Both the position numbers and the translations under genes were made by a program. DNA of 64,000 bases, from contig CM029126.1 of assembly GCA_016859345.1 (NCBI GenBank), positions 12,521,527 to 12,585,526 on the forward strand. The letters run 5' to 3'. The notes under the pieces are model-generated. The model searched no databases. It worked only from the letters and a program-made list of their open reading frames with translations, and was not told where the DNA came from. Each line of letters starts with the position of its first letter. Positions within the stretch are counted from its first letter, which is position 1. This document shows positions 46,689 through 59,822 of the stretch, piece by piece. Source of the DNA: Istiophorus platypterus (lineage: Eukaryota; Chordata; Actinopteri; Istiophoriformes; Istiophoridae).

Positions 46689-47760
46689 AGTGAGTGTGCA
46701 GAAGAAAGTCATGGTTCTGGAGTGAAGGGCTCAGAACCACAAAACCCTTTCGGTGGTGGCTGAAACCAAACAGCAGCTCTACTACCACATCTAATCGCAT
46801 GGATATTTTGGATGTCAGAGGTGAGCTTCCTGGACTGCAACTGCATCAATACTTTCACTAACCACAAACACTCTTCAAGGCAACTGTGTTATTCGGCAGC
46901 ACATATACACTGGAGTCTGCTCTGTGTGCATAATGAATGAGTGTGTGTGTGTATGTCTGCTTTAGTGTAGATATATTAAGTTTACTGATGCACCTGATAT
47001 GCTTTCCAGGTTTTACATATAATACAGCACACTGAATGCTAATGTTACCTAGTATTGCCCCAGTTTGAACACTTTTTTGATCTTTTGACTTTATTGCAAC
47101 TGCACATTGAAAATCAAAACACAACTGGGCAGGGCAGGATGACAGACCTTTTGCCAATGTGGGTAATAACTGATTACATTAATAAACAGTGATGGTGCAC
47201 CAGTCTAATGTAGCTAACTAAACTGTCATGACCAATCAGTTTCATGTAAAAATGATTAACCTGATGATCTGAATCAATACTCACTCACACATTACACCAT
47301 TCACTTGCTGAGTGAAGGGTATGATGCTTTAACATGTAAATACTGACTTCAGCCTAAATAGGGTCAACAGACTATGCTGCACCGAAGGGAGCCGTTTTTT
47401 AAATAACAATAGTTTTTAAGCCCCAAACAACAATATGGAAACAATTTTCTTCTGCTTCTTCAGTTTCATTTTGAGGAAGAAGAAGGAAAAATGAAAATGT
47501 TTGGTTACTTTCATCATAGATGTATCATTGTTCTCAATAAGTCTTATACAGCATTTCAGTTACCTGCCATTGTGTATAATCACCTTGTTATGTACATAAT
47601 AAATGTGTTTGATGTTTTAATTCTTGCCTAACAATTTCCTCCTTTGTATTTATTTATATTAAATATTAGACAGATTGTTTGACAGAGGAGATTTTGTATG
47701 AAGTATGTTCTAATTGCATCTGTGCTTGTGGTTCTCACAATAAATTGCTGAAAATTCATA
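46689..47760 (+). other. tuft1: tuft1 3' UTR with candidate poly(A) signals
   Basis: Non-coding DNA after the tuft1 stop contains AATAAA at 47598-47603 and again at 47739-47744. Either would give a 3' UTR of roughly 0.9-1.1 kb. Confidence 0.5.
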
Positions 47761-47893
47761 CAATGCTTCATTTCACTTCTTGCTGGAATCAAACCCAGTA
47801 AATTACTATCAAGGGAGCACCCTCTGCTGGACACTATTCATACAACAAATTAGTGTAAGAACATAGTATTGCAATTTGACTGTATGTCAATGT

Positions 47894-48740
47894 TTTATTT
47901 GGATCGCAAATTGTACAGTAAGCACCACATAAAATAAAATCATTCAGGCATTAGATTGCCTTCCTCGGAACCCTGAATTCCAAATGAAACAGATAAAGCC
48001 TGTGGGTAGTCCAACTCTAGTATGCAAACAAGTAGAAGCCTAACCCAGTTGCAATACCCCTCTTTCAGAATACATAAATGCACTGGAATACTATTAAATT
48101 ACATTGCACGGAGATAAATTAAGTTAAAACAGCACTCAATCATCAATATTCATCAAATCAAGTATGGCTTTTGTAAAACAAACACTTAAGGCTTATAAAA
48201 GGCTGTCAAATTCACAGTAGCATAAGGACAGTAGAGATGTACATAGATGTAAACAGGAGTGACATTAACTGTGTTTTTCTCACTGTGGAGCAATCATTAA
48301 CACTAGTAGTAACAACAGTAACTATCAGCATGTTTACATACATTTTCAACAAATCTGCATAGGCCTTTACATTGTGCAATAAATACTGATTGTCTTATGC
48401 CATTGCATAGCCACACAGCTCCCGATTTGTTTTGGTCAAATCAACAGTACTTACTATAGTCACTTAGAACAGTCATTTTTCTATCCAAATATACAACTGA
48501 TACATGCATTAATACAGGATGCTTAAGCTACACTAAGTCAAAGAGCACTGTGCCAGTAGTCTGATATGCACTATACTGTGAATCAGGCAATGTGTGTTAG
48601 TGCATGAAGGCAGTGTGTTTTTGTTACGTCACTCTAAAACTGGCTGGTGACAGGAACCTCTGTCGCCGTCCACAGGCACTTTAATCACTGGCAGCACTAC
48701 CCTGTCCTTGACTTCTCCTTTGGACGGGCCTCATAGATTT
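47894..48740 (-). other. 3' UTR of the C1orf43 orthologue
   Basis: Downstream of the stop codon on the minus strand the sequence is non-coding as far as an AATAAA (complement of TTTATT at 47894-47899). It would end within about 150 bp of the last tuft1 poly(A) signal, so the two transcripts are tail-to-tail and nearly touch. Confidence 0.5.
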
Positions 48741-51187
48741 TCAGAGCGTACTGTCCAGAGTGTTGTAGTTGTCTTTGAAGTTCTTTAGCTCCAGGAAGTT
48801 TCTAGGCCTCTTGCTGCGCTGCTGCATTGTTGATATGAGGTAAGTGGTTTGGGTGGGGGAGGACGAGGAGCTTGCAGGATCCGTGGTATTGGTCAGGTCT
48901 TTGGCTGCAGACTGGTGGTGCTGGCTCGGAGTGCTGCTGCTGCTGCTGCTGCTGTTTTGAGACTTAACACTGAAAACAGAGAAGGGAGAGATTGTTCTCA
49001 GTGTATAATTAACATTCCATGTGGGGATTAGCTTGACAGGAAAACTGTAAAGGAGCACTGCAGGGAAAAAGTTGTGTTTACTCACACAGAGGCCAGTTCA
49101 GTAAGAGCTTCTTGGTATTTCATGAATTCTGCTTCACCAAAAGCCTACAGAAAGAGACAGGAGCCAAAGAAAGCAGATCATAAAGATATGCTTCTCCAAA
49201 TGCAGAATGTAATACTCATACACCATATCTATTTAAATCCTCATCTTTGATGAGGATGTACATTTTGTGCATCTTCCCTTCTGTTAACCACCATTTACAA
49301 TACACACCAGGTTGGTAAAAAGCACAATCATTCCAATCATAAGGCCAATATATAAACATTAACATTTGCAATAGGCCACAATGCAGCCCATATATGTGAA
49401 ATCGTGGATGTTTATTGTATTGAACTATGTGGAACTTTACAATAACACAAAGTAGAATTTTTCAGTTAATATTCTTGAATAACTGTCAGATGTATATGAC
49501 TTTTTCAGAGTCTTTAAATATAATTTATGTATAATTGATTATGTCACAGGACTGCATAGCGTCACAGTATCCTCCCTATTTGTTTGCTGAGATAATAATT
49601 GAATGTATTGAATTACTGAGCGTCTGCGGTACACAAATATACACGAAAAAGAACTGACCTCTGCCCCATGGCGGGCTTTATTGTACCCATCCAACACTGT
49701 GTCAATGAGGGAGCTTTGGCTGTCTCGGAACATGCAGTGGGAATTTCTTAGCTGCAGAAGCCAGGTCCGAAATCTTTTCCCCGTCACAGCAGTGGACGTC
49801 CCACCAAGTTCACGGAAAGGGAGATCTTTTGACAGAAAGTACAGGTGGTACTAATACAGTATGAAGGCATTCATGTGCTCTCATGGCAAAACAAAACCAA
49901 AAAGTAACAGGAAAGCTTACCAGTGTCTCTGATGGCATCAAGTGCTCTCATCCTGTACAGATAGTCATAGGAACCTGCAACACACACAGAGATTCTTCTG
50001 TGCACTGGTATAAAAGAAAACCCCAACTCATGTGGATGGTTTCAGGACTGAAGTGTATGTTTTGTGTGTTCTTCTAACCAGTCTGTTCTCTCTGCTTTAG
50101 CCGGTCATCATCTGAAGACAGCAGACGGGGCTCAAAGTGGATTTTCTGGACCTGGCACAGTTTGGCTTCGATTTCTTGTCTCAGCTCCTAGAGAACAGAC
50201 ACAATAATTCAGACAACACAACAAAAAACAAGCTACCAAAAGTATAGTTAAACAGCAGGTTATACCTCTGCGGAATTATGGTATGTGTCTTACTTTAGGT
50301 GCATTATGGCCAAGGGGAACATGTGGTCCTCTCCGGGACTTCATGGCAAACCGCATAATTTGCCTTTTGACAAAGATAAACAGCAAAACGAACACCTAGA
50401 GGAGAGTCAAGAGTTAGACAACGCTCAGTTTATATTTTTTAACATCATTTACGTGGGGTGAAGTTGATACAAAATACACAGGAAAACAAAAATGAATGAT
50501 GATTTTGCTAGTACTTCACAATTTACTATTTCTGTCCTGCATCCACCACAACAAACGTTAAATATCTCAATTACTCGCAAGTTACCAGCAATAATCGAAA
50601 CAGACAGAAAGCCACATTAAATTTGTTGGAGAGCATAAAACAGTAAACCATGATTTACTCTAAAGTAATAAAAAAAATCCACACGTTGCATAGTTTGGCA
50701 GTAACCAAAAGGAAAGAACTGTGCTGCAGTGGGCGGGAGTGATCAGCACTTTTGTTTCAGTGACACTCAGCGGTTAAAACTCTAAGCTGAGGAGAAGTGT
50801 TTGCAAACATATGTTGCACTGATGTGGGGGAGTGTGTGAGCGTACTGAGCATTTAAATTTGCGCTAATGTGAAGCGTCTGTGTGTTTCGGTAGCATTTTG
50901 TTTGAGATATAAGCCAGTGAGTGGAATCTGTTTCTTGCTTTTTTTTTTTTCTTGCAGGGAAGCTGTCAAATACTGCAACTGGATCGAGTCTCCCTCTGTT
51001 GATCTGACAGTAGTGCGTCTTTTGACGTCCTTAACCCGCATTTAGATCGTTGTTATCGTGAGTTTTAGCTTTAGACATTACAGTTAAAGACGAAATCATT
51101 TAGAACCGGGTGAAACCGACTCACCAGACTTCCGTAAGCCATTACAAGCACCACATTGATGCTCGAGAGTAGAGAATCATTCCGCAT
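48741..51187 (-). CDS. Orthologue of human C1orf43 (NICE-3), single-pass membrane protein
   Basis: Seven coding exons on the minus strand: 51187-51125, 50395-50294, 50187-50079, 49974-49921, 49825-49659, 49144-49086 and 48969-48741 (TGA). All phases join, giving 260 residues; human C1orf43 is about 253. The start MRNDSLLSSINVVLVMAYGS leads into one hydrophobic helix (about 10-30) continuing FVLLFIFVKRQIMRFAMKS, which is almost unchanged from human. Conserved words follow: RRGPHVPLGHNAPK, YDYLYRMRALDAIRDT, SLIDTVLDGYNKARHG, HHQSAAKDLT and the end NFLELKNFKDNYNTLDSTL. The human protein is reported at endomembranes (Golgi, mitochondria) with a role in phagocytosis; the molecular activity is not established. 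A serine run encoded by an AGC/CTG triplet repeat (48938-48958) is a fish-side expansion not obvious in human. Confidence 0.93.
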
Positions 51188-54100
51188 TTTGACACTGACG
51201 CTAGCTAAATGGCGATTTTAAGTACATCCAACGGGTGACTTCTGTAAAGCACACGGTTACATTTAGGTCGTCGTTTTCAAACCACATGAAGCTGACGTTG
51301 AACGAAAGCCAGAAAAAAGGGAAGTTGGAGTGAGTCGCTGTGTGTTACATTTCGCAGCTGCCTGGGTTTGTTGACTTCCGTGTTGGTCACGTGACCGGTA
51401 CGGACAGCGTGACGACAGGTCTGCTGGGTCCTCTGCCCTCCTCTGCCCCCTGCTGCCTGAATTAGGCATCGCAACGATACGACCAAACAAAACGAGCAAA
51501 ACAAAACAAAACAAAATAACCCCCAAGCCCTAATGATAAAGAAACGCTACAATAACAGAAGACAATCCTGTATTTTCCAGTTTTACAGGTCAAATTAATG
51601 AAGAGAAATGAACCGTTAAATTTGGACCATTCTTGAACTCTGTTTCTGTTCTTCTTGACACTGAATTGCCTGCGTACTGGTTATAATCCATCGTGGCCCA
51701 CTGATCACACACCATACACTGTCCTCTTTCACAACACTTGTGCTTTATCACATGATGTGTTCAGAGTCCTACACCCTAAAGAATGAATCTAAAACCACCA
51801 GTGTGACTGCGTGAGCAAGACAGTGATTTGCATACATCCTGCAGACACACTGAGTGCCATTCTTCTCTCAGGAACAAGGGTGGGTGTCTGTTGGAGCTAT
51901 TTATCCGTACTCACACTCTTATCTCTGTCCTGAGAAGACCATTGCAACCTACCAGTCCTCTGTCTGTAAGGCTAATCACTGATTGGATCCTTAGGAACCT
52001 CTGACTTGGACAAGGATTAGTGTTTCTGCCTCACTCTGCCTTTTGACAAGCAGAGAGAGAGAGAGAGAGAGAGTAAGACGTTTCTCATCTAGCCTTTCCT
52101 CAGTGCTGATGTAAAAAACCACAGTTTCCTCTCTCTTAGACGAAATCAGCAGGTGCATGTAAAAAAAGCAGTACTGAGACGATGGGCGGCTACAAGACAT
52201 CTGTAAGTACTGGTATTTTTTATTAATCATATATCTACTGTATGTCTGCTTGCTCCTTGTACATCTCTGATCCAATGGCTGTTAGTTCACCTTCCCACTC
52301 TGGATGATTAAATTTTCCCACAAACAAGACTTCTTCTTATTCAATTATCTTGATAAAAACCTATCAGCAATCTCAGAGGCTTTTCCCCTTCAGTCAACAT
52401 TACAGTCCCTCAGATTCTCGACAAGTGTGTCTGCACTGGAGCTCTGTTTTGTGGAACATATGTCACACGAGAGGTGTAATTTTATCAATATTTATCCCTG
52501 CTGGTATTTCTGAGTCTACGTGAGCTCTTTGTAGTCTCTGGTCCCAATTAAAGGTGCTCTGTTATTATGTATTTTGATACCTGCTCAGCCCAGATGATTA
52601 GACTCAGGTATGCCTGAGGGGAGGATGGAATTATAAGCCTGTGTAGGGAAATGTCATACTTGTTCCATTTCACGCAATTATTTGAACTGTATCTCATCTC
52701 CCCTGTGCAACGAAATGCTGATGTCACATGCTGTATACTGAAAGATGGAGTTAGAAGTGTCTGTAGGGCATGTACGTAAGCATTTGTGTGTGTGCACTCC
52801 CTGCTGAGACATTTAGTGAGTGACACACTGAACTGTAGTAAGGAATGCTACCCTGTCAGAAGAGGAAAAGAGGAAAAAAAACAACAATGGGAGGGGGAGG
52901 AGAGAGAGAGTGAGAGAGACAGAGAAAGAGAGAGAACAAGAGGATAAACCAGTGTGGCAGGTTTGCGTCACTGTACACAGTCCATCATGCAAAGCTGATG
53001 GAAAGAGAAGAAGACAGAGTGAGAGAGGTTAGGAGCTGATGTCATTACAGAGCATCGCCTTCATTGTGGACCCATTTCAACACAGTGGTCTGGGACAGAG
53101 GTGACTCTTAGATAAGGTAAGGCGCATGTGTTTGCAAATGTGTGGATGGATCAATGAGCCAATTTGTAATTACAGTAAATGTCGTTTTTTTGTTTGTTTG
53201 TTTTTTTTGCTGACTACTGGTTGCATTTGTTTGTTTCTCGCTTTTCAGGGGCTGTTTAAAGTAATGGGGCTGTGTTGCCCAGGTTACTGACTTGTGAGGC
53301 TTTGTGACCTAGCAGAACAGGTGCTTCTGTAAACCGACACTCAGACTCACCAGTGTAGGAAAGCACCACAGAGACTGTCTCCCAAAGTCACACATTTTAA
53401 CCTAGTCTTAAAAATATGCTGCAAACAGATTCATATAATTATACAGGCAGTATGTCTCAAATTCTGTTCTCTTATTATAGTTTTGCACTAAGTCTTCATT
53501 TGACAGTATCTATGTTTAATGTCAGTGGGGGTGATTGGATTGTAACACTGACTTGATGAATGATCAAAGACAGTTTCACTCTTGCGTGTGGGTGTACACT
53601 TAGATATCCCTGATGAGTCATTGACCATCAGTAATTATCTTGCTCTCTTTCTTGCAAAAGGCTGCATGTAAAGGAAAGAAACTTTGTCATCGTCTTTGTC
53701 CAGTTTATCTGATTCTTTCATGTGAATCCACTGTTACAAGCTTTTAATCAGTTGCTGCCTTTCACTGACTCTATGAGCCCAATACATGCTGCACAGAGAC
53801 TGATTGTGACACTTAAATACATTGTTTTTGCTGAGTGGATTGCTGTTAGGTGAGTTTTTCCAGTTTTTGGTTCAGGTTTAGTTAAGGCTGACAGATAGTC
53901 ATGAGTATGTTGCTTGTGTAAACAATCATTATGGTATGTGTGTACAACAGAGTGAACTATCTGAGTCCTGATGGGCTATGAATGGACCTATTGAATCAGT
54001 GTGAGGGGAGTGTTAGAAAGGCAAGTTGACATGACAGACAGAGGTTTGGAGTGAGCATACTGTACTGCTTTTAGTTCTCTTGCTCTCTTGCGCATCTTTT

Positions 54101-54650
54101 TTCTATTTCTTTATCATTTTCATATCTTATCCATTCACTGTTCACTTTATGCTTCACTATAACATATCGTGGTCATTATCCTCCAACAATCTGTGATTCT
54201 GTTTGACCATTTTGAGCAGCCAGAGTGACCACAATCCACATGTCACAACATACCAGCCTGCTCTGAGGATGGATATTTGTACATTTTTATGCTTGGCAGG
54301 CGATGGGAGCTGTTCGCTGAGGTCATGCTGGGGAACTGAAGCCTTCTGAGGACAAAAACAACAAGAGAGCAAGAAGAGAAGCTCAGCGGAGTCATCACCT
54401 CTAGACAACAAGACTGAGAATCATCAAGAGCATCAATGAAATACCAAACTTTTTGATGAAGGATTTGTTTCTGTGCAAGATACCAATGAGAGGAATGTAA
54501 TCGTGCCACTGTTCCATTGTTTTTGCATACTCAAAACGGCAGCATTCAGATTAACTGCTTCCAGAGTGCAGTCTAAAAGACCGTTGCTTGGAATTGCTTA
54601 AATATCAAGTTCATTCTTCTACTCTCTTTTTGGGATTTGGCTCTTGACAG
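51188..54650. other. Intergenic region between divergent C1orf43 orthologue and IL16-like gene
   Basis: The region just after 51187 should hold the C1orf43 leader and promoter. A GA repeat lies at 52050-52072 and a GA-rich stretch at 52888-52935. A possible non-coding first exon of the IL16-like gene ends at 53116 (TAAG before GTAAGG). It would splice to the acceptor at 54649-54650. Otherwise nothing is recognisable. Confidence 0.4.
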
Positions 54651-54680
54651 GAGGTCATTAACTTTGTTTACTCTAAGACA

Positions 54681-57600
54681 ATGGACTTGTCTTTGCTCCC
54701 TACTCCAGTGAGTGAGTGCAATAAGCAGAGGACAGGAGCACGCTTCACTGTTCGCTCAGCTAACTCTCCTTCGTACGTTCTTGTTCGCAGGCCAGGTGTT
54801 AGGAAACCAGGAGATTTTTCAGGGGAGGAGAGGGAGGGAACTGAAGAATTTAAAGAAAGAGAAGGATGTGGGACAAACCCTGGCACAAATGATAGGAATA
54901 AGGAGGAGGAGGACAGAGTTGCTGGACATCAAGCCTGGACAGGGTGTTGCAGCAGTGTCAAAGGTCAATGTGAGGAGAGGAAAACACCCGGCCATGAAAT
55001 GTTCCCCAAGCTGAACCAGAATGGCCCAGGAGACAAAATTATCACAGAGTTTGGCACTGAGAGAAATAAAAACCCTGCATTTGAAAGCCGGGGCAGGACA
55101 GAGTGGAGGAGAAACAACCTGCCAAGTAGAAGTAAGAGTTTAGATTGGAGAATGGAGGCAAGAAGTCCTGGTCTGGGCACCAGGTCTGACATGTTGTCAA
55201 CCAAAAGAGGAGAGGACGTCAATAAACAGATTGGAGGCTTGGATGAAAGAAGGACAGGAGCTGAAGCTGTGAGAGGCAGGGTGATGTCTTCAGTACATAC
55301 CTATAACTTTGCAGGTATGAGTAATGTTGATCGAGAGAAGAGTCTAGTAAGTCACAGAAGCCAGACTTTCAACAGGTCCAGCAGGAGTTGCTCTCTCCAC
55401 TCCAGGTTGACGTCTCAGTCTGGTCCCAGCTCTACGTCCACAGAGACAGGTCCTTCATTAGGGCCCAAAGGAGGTCAGAGTATACTGGAGCGGATAGAGA
55501 AACTATATGGGTCTACTGGTGTCGGTAAAGCCGAGGATTACAGCAAAATTAGGGACCTTGCTACCCCTGCAACAACCAAAGACAACCTTAATTCACCAGA
55601 GCCGAGGTCATACGAGAAGGCAGCAGGGGGAACCTTCCCCAGGAGCTTCTCATCAGGGGAGAAAAATTGCCTCAGCCTATTGCAAAGCAGTAAATCTGTC
55701 ACTGGGACACCTAAAAGAGATACTTCAGGTTGTGACCGATCACTTTCTCTGGGGAGAAGCAGGAGATTTTCAGGGGGACAGTGGCAAGGACATATCCAGG
55801 GCAGTTACTCAGAGGAATGTGGAGTTAACTGGGGGAAAGGGTTAGTGGAAATAGGCACAAGATCTCTGGATAGAGCAAGGAGTAAGAACACGGTAGCTGC
55901 ACAGATTAGATCTGCCAGGGCTGCAGGAGGGATTATTGCACCTCTGGAAAAATCAGAAGAGAAGACGTCAGTTTCTCTCAAAGATTCATCCAGATTCAGA
56001 GAGAGGGGAGCAAATGGAAGTAAGGATCAGAGCAGGGCAAATGATGGTGAGGAAAGGGAGGAGACTAGTGGAATAAATGGGGGGAAAGAGACAGATGATG
56101 GCAAGAGAGAGAAAAATAAAATGAAGAGTGGCAGCACTGATGAAGATGTGTTTGAGTCAAATCCACCGAAAATTACACTGAAAACAATGGAGAGGAAGAA
56201 ATTCCCAGATGTGTGGTCGGTTCCCTCCGCAGCTAGTGTGAGAAATAAGATTAATCAGTTTGAGGCTCTGTCGCAGAGAGCTCAGGGTCTGGCAGCAGGA
56301 CAGATACTGATGCCCAAAAGAACCATGTCTGAGTCAACACAACTCAGTAGGGGCCATGATGGCGTGAAGAAGAGCAGTTCAGCAAAAGCAGTTTTTGGAA
56401 TCAGGGACAAGTGTGAAGGATTGAATAAGGGAGGGGAGGTGGGAGATGAATCTGCTGAGAAAGTGACAGGAGCCAAAAAGAAGCTTGTGTCAGAAAGGTC
56501 TTTATCAGCAGACAATGTTGGACTATTATTGAGGAGGAAAGAGAGAGAAGGGAATGCCTTGGCTGAGAATCAAAGAATAGAAAAGAACGGCCGTAACAGT
56601 TGTGATGAAGATTTTGGTAAATATTCCAGACTCAAGAGTGCACTTGAAATCCCTCTTAACAGAGGAGCTCAAAGACATCAAAGAAACTTTTACATAGACG
56701 AGACAGATTTATCCAAAGTCTCAAGCCCCGAGGAAGCAAGTGAGAAAGATATGACAGCCAGCAATACACCGTCCCCGCTACTGTCTACTCCTAGTGACAA
56801 CTCCACTAGTGTGCAGAAAATGACACCCGCTGGGATTACTTCATCTTTTAGTGATGACGACACGACTCCAACAAACACCCCTATCCACTCGCCCCTTCCA
56901 TCATCTACCGCACAAGTGGAAAATGCCTCTCCCTTCGCAGATAGATGTGACAGTGCTTCAGTCCTCAGACAAGCAGCCAAAACTCCCGATCCAGACCCAC
57001 CATCTCTCCCTCGTACCGTTGCCACCTCCTCCTACAGCAACCTCCCCGACCTCACCTCTCCAGATGTCAACACAGCCGACTGGAAAGGGAAGACACAGGT
57101 ATGGGACCTGGGTGCTTGGGTTGCTGGATTGAACTCCAAGATTAAGGTCTGGAATGATGATGAAGATGATTATGAGGACGATGATGAAAGTACACAGAAA
57201 GATGAGGATTCAAACTATGATTCTGACTCTGGAGAGTCCTCGGTGACCATCACCAGTAACATGAGCCAGTCAGATCATAGGAGCTTCTGTGTCAGGTGGG
57301 TTCTGTGGAAAATTATCTGATATCTGGTTTTGACAGAAGTAATCATTTAATAATCGATTTGATCGATCAGTTGGGTTTTTTTTACCCTCAATACTCTCCT
57401 CTTATTCCCTGTAGTCTTTCAGACCTGTGTAACTTTGCTGGAGTTGACTACGAGTCAGAAAATGACAGTGATGAGTGGCAGTCCACGGGTGGGCGGTCCG
57501 CCTCACTGAGCTCAGATGTGTCTGCCCTCTCATATGTGTCTGTGATGCCCAGTGAGGAGCTTGACAGGCTGCTGGAGGATGTCAGGAGCCTGGGCGACAG

Positions 57601-59822
57601 CACCCCGCAGGTAAAAAAACAGCTAGGCATTAGTGACTTTTCACTTGCTTTGTTGCGGTTTTGAAATTGTGGTAGGGAACCAAATTATTATTACCATGAT
57701 TTAGGGTCACTTCTCCAATGTGATTTTATCTCTCTCCCTTTCAGGCTGTTGTTGCACTGGTCATTTCAATGGCCATTCTTTCCTTGGCATAAATCTGTGA
57801 TTAGAAATGAATTGAACAAACATACACTAAATCTGGTATTGATACTGCTGTGGATATTGCTACTGATTATGTTGTGGCTTATATGACTATTTGCTACTGT
57901 TAAAAAATCCACTGAGAACTTGCCTATTTTAGATTTAGCAATACTGTCTGTTGACAGTGGTCAAAAATCTACCACTGACCCCGATTAACTTGGCCACCTT
58001 TACTACATCTCTTTAATTCAAAGAAATTATTCTCTCCCAGGTGGGTCAGCGCTGCAAATACAAATAGATACAAATGGATGCATAGGACTGAAAATGGCTC
58101 CTAAAAGATCTAAAGAAATTGTACTGAGGTCATCCTGGTGGCTAAGGTTACACTGGATCCTCTCGCTGTTGAGTCCAAGGTTCAAATTAAGCTAACCTTT
58201 ATTGCATCTCATCTCTCTCTCTCTCTTTTGTCTTTGCTGCCCTCTGTTATTTGAAAAATGTAATTAAAACAGACATTGAGAGTGTAGCTACATCATTTCT
58301 CTCATTTTGCAAACCATTTCTCTTCTAGGACTATGATAATGTGCAGGTGGTGGTTCTCCATAAGGAGGTGGGAGTGGGACTGGGTTTCAGTGTTGCAGGA
58401 GGCGTGGACCAGAACAAGCCGGTCACTGTAAGAAAGTAGCCCTTTTTTCTCTCTCCTAAAAATGGTTCAAAACGTTGTCCTCAGTCTTTTCATTAGCCTC
58501 TTGATGTCTTTTCCTCAGGTCCATAAGGTTTTTCACTCTGGTGTGGCAGCTCAGGAAGGCTCCATAAGGGAAGGGGACCAGGTCTTGTCAATCAATGGCA
58601 CAGCATTGTGTGGCTCTGCCCACTGGGAGGCTCTGAGGGTGCTGAGGAGGGCAAAGACTCGTGAGATGGGAGTAGTGGTCCTGAGGAGGGGAGTTGTTAG
58701 CGGCGTCTCTGAGAGCGGAGCACAGACAAATAACCAGGGACCAACACAGACTCAGCTCAATGAGCCAGGTTAGAAGTCTAAATTCACCAGAGGCCTGAAA
58801 AGACATCAGTCCTTAATCCAGATCACTTCAAAGTGAGATACTGTGTGTGTGATTTTCCACTTCTCTAAGGTCAGCATGTGTGCGTGCGTCTGGAGAAGAA
58901 GAGCAGGGATCTGGGCTTCAGTCTGGAGGGAGGTGTGGGCTCAAGTCTGGGGAACAGACCACTCACTGTACAGAAGATCTTCCAGGGTGAGAACTGAAAC
59001 TCAGTATTTCAGATCTCTGTAGAGAAATGCAAAAAATGTTATCATTATTATAATTACGCCCTCCCTTCAAAGAGGTGGATGAGAAATTGCTTGTATCAAA
59101 GTGAACTATATATAAAATTTACCAACTATGGTTCTTTAAAAAACAAAAATCACAATAACAATAAATATGGCAATATAAGACTTTTTCTAATAAATTTACA
59201 TCACTTGAGAGATTTTTAATGGATAAAACTACCAGACTGGACTGTTTGTTTTTGACTAATCTAACAAATTAAATACCCGAAATGAAAATACATCACTTTT
59301 TTGGAAAGTCTCTCTGACTTAGTTTACAACATTGCCCTCAATTACCTGCTATGACCCAAAGATATTGCCATGATATAAGGTTATGGCTGTTATATTGCCT
59401 CATTGTATATATTATCCTATAACCCACCCCTACTTGTATAAGTCTGTCTTTCCTCTCAATATCAATAATTCATAATTTCAAGAGAAATGAATATTTACTT
59501 TGAATTTCAGTTAAATAATAGCACTAATGCTTTTAAGTTTTTCCAAGAAATATTTGAACTTGACTGCAGGGGCTCAAAGATTCTTTCTAAATAACCAGAA
59601 GAAAAGAGATTTGCTATACAAATTCTTATTCTTATTCTTTTCTTTGTTTTCCTTTCAGGGGGTCCAGTTGACAAGGTGTGTCCTGGTGATGAGGTCCTAG
59701 AGATCGAAGGTGTGAGTTTGGTTGGGATGAGGCGCCTGGAAGTGTGGACTTTGATCAGAAAGCTCCCCCCTGGGCCCGTGGATGTGGTGTTACATCGCTC
59801 TCAGAAACATGTGGAAACATGA
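54681..59822 (+). CDS. Large protein with two C-terminal PDZ domains, pro-interleukin-16-like
   Basis: Six coding exons: 54681-57295, 57415-57610, 58329-58427, 58519-58768, 58870-58986 and 59659-59822 (TGA); phases join to 1146 residues. The ATG follows an acceptor at 54650 by 30 bases. Residues 1-871 come from one 2.6-kb exon that is low-complexity, Ser/Lys/Glu-rich and probably disordered. Recognisable islands are SILERIEKLYGS, FPDVWSVPSAASVRNKINQF and an acidic tract (DDEDDYEDDDES) near its end. PDZ1 (about 943-1025) has the loop GLGFSVAGG at 954-962 and VLSINGTALCG. PDZ2 (about 1057-1138) has DLGFSLEGG at 1067-1075 and EVLEIEGVSL. Both resemble the last two PDZ domains of human pro-IL-16 in order and spacing. 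The linker between them (RGVVSGVSESGAQTN to LNEPGQ) has no aspartate, so no visible caspase site of the kind that releases mature IL-16. Likely an intracellular scaffold. I know of no human gene of this type at this location. Confidence 0.82.
57745..57792 (+). other. Candidate alternative terminal exon (hydrophobic tail) of the IL16-like gene
   Basis: Inside the intron between the second and third coding exons is a strong acceptor (pyrimidine run TCTCTCCCTTTCAG ending at 57744). Read in the phase left by the exon ending at 57610, it encodes AVVALVISMAILSLA and then TAA. Splicing here would give a protein without PDZ domains and with a short hydrophobic C-terminus. No AATAAA was seen before the next exon (an ATTAAA occurs near 58262), so use of this exon is unproven. 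Confidence 0.35.
57793..58328. other. Intron of the IL16-like gene
   Basis: Remaining part of the 718-bp intron before the PDZ1 exon. It holds a CT-rich run near 58207-58230 and nothing else recognised. Confidence 0.5.

Noticed and set aside
54712..57132. Secondary frames inside the large IL16-like exon, on both strands
   Set aside because: They are shadows of the 2.6-kb coding exon, whose frame is supported by splicing into the PDZ exons.
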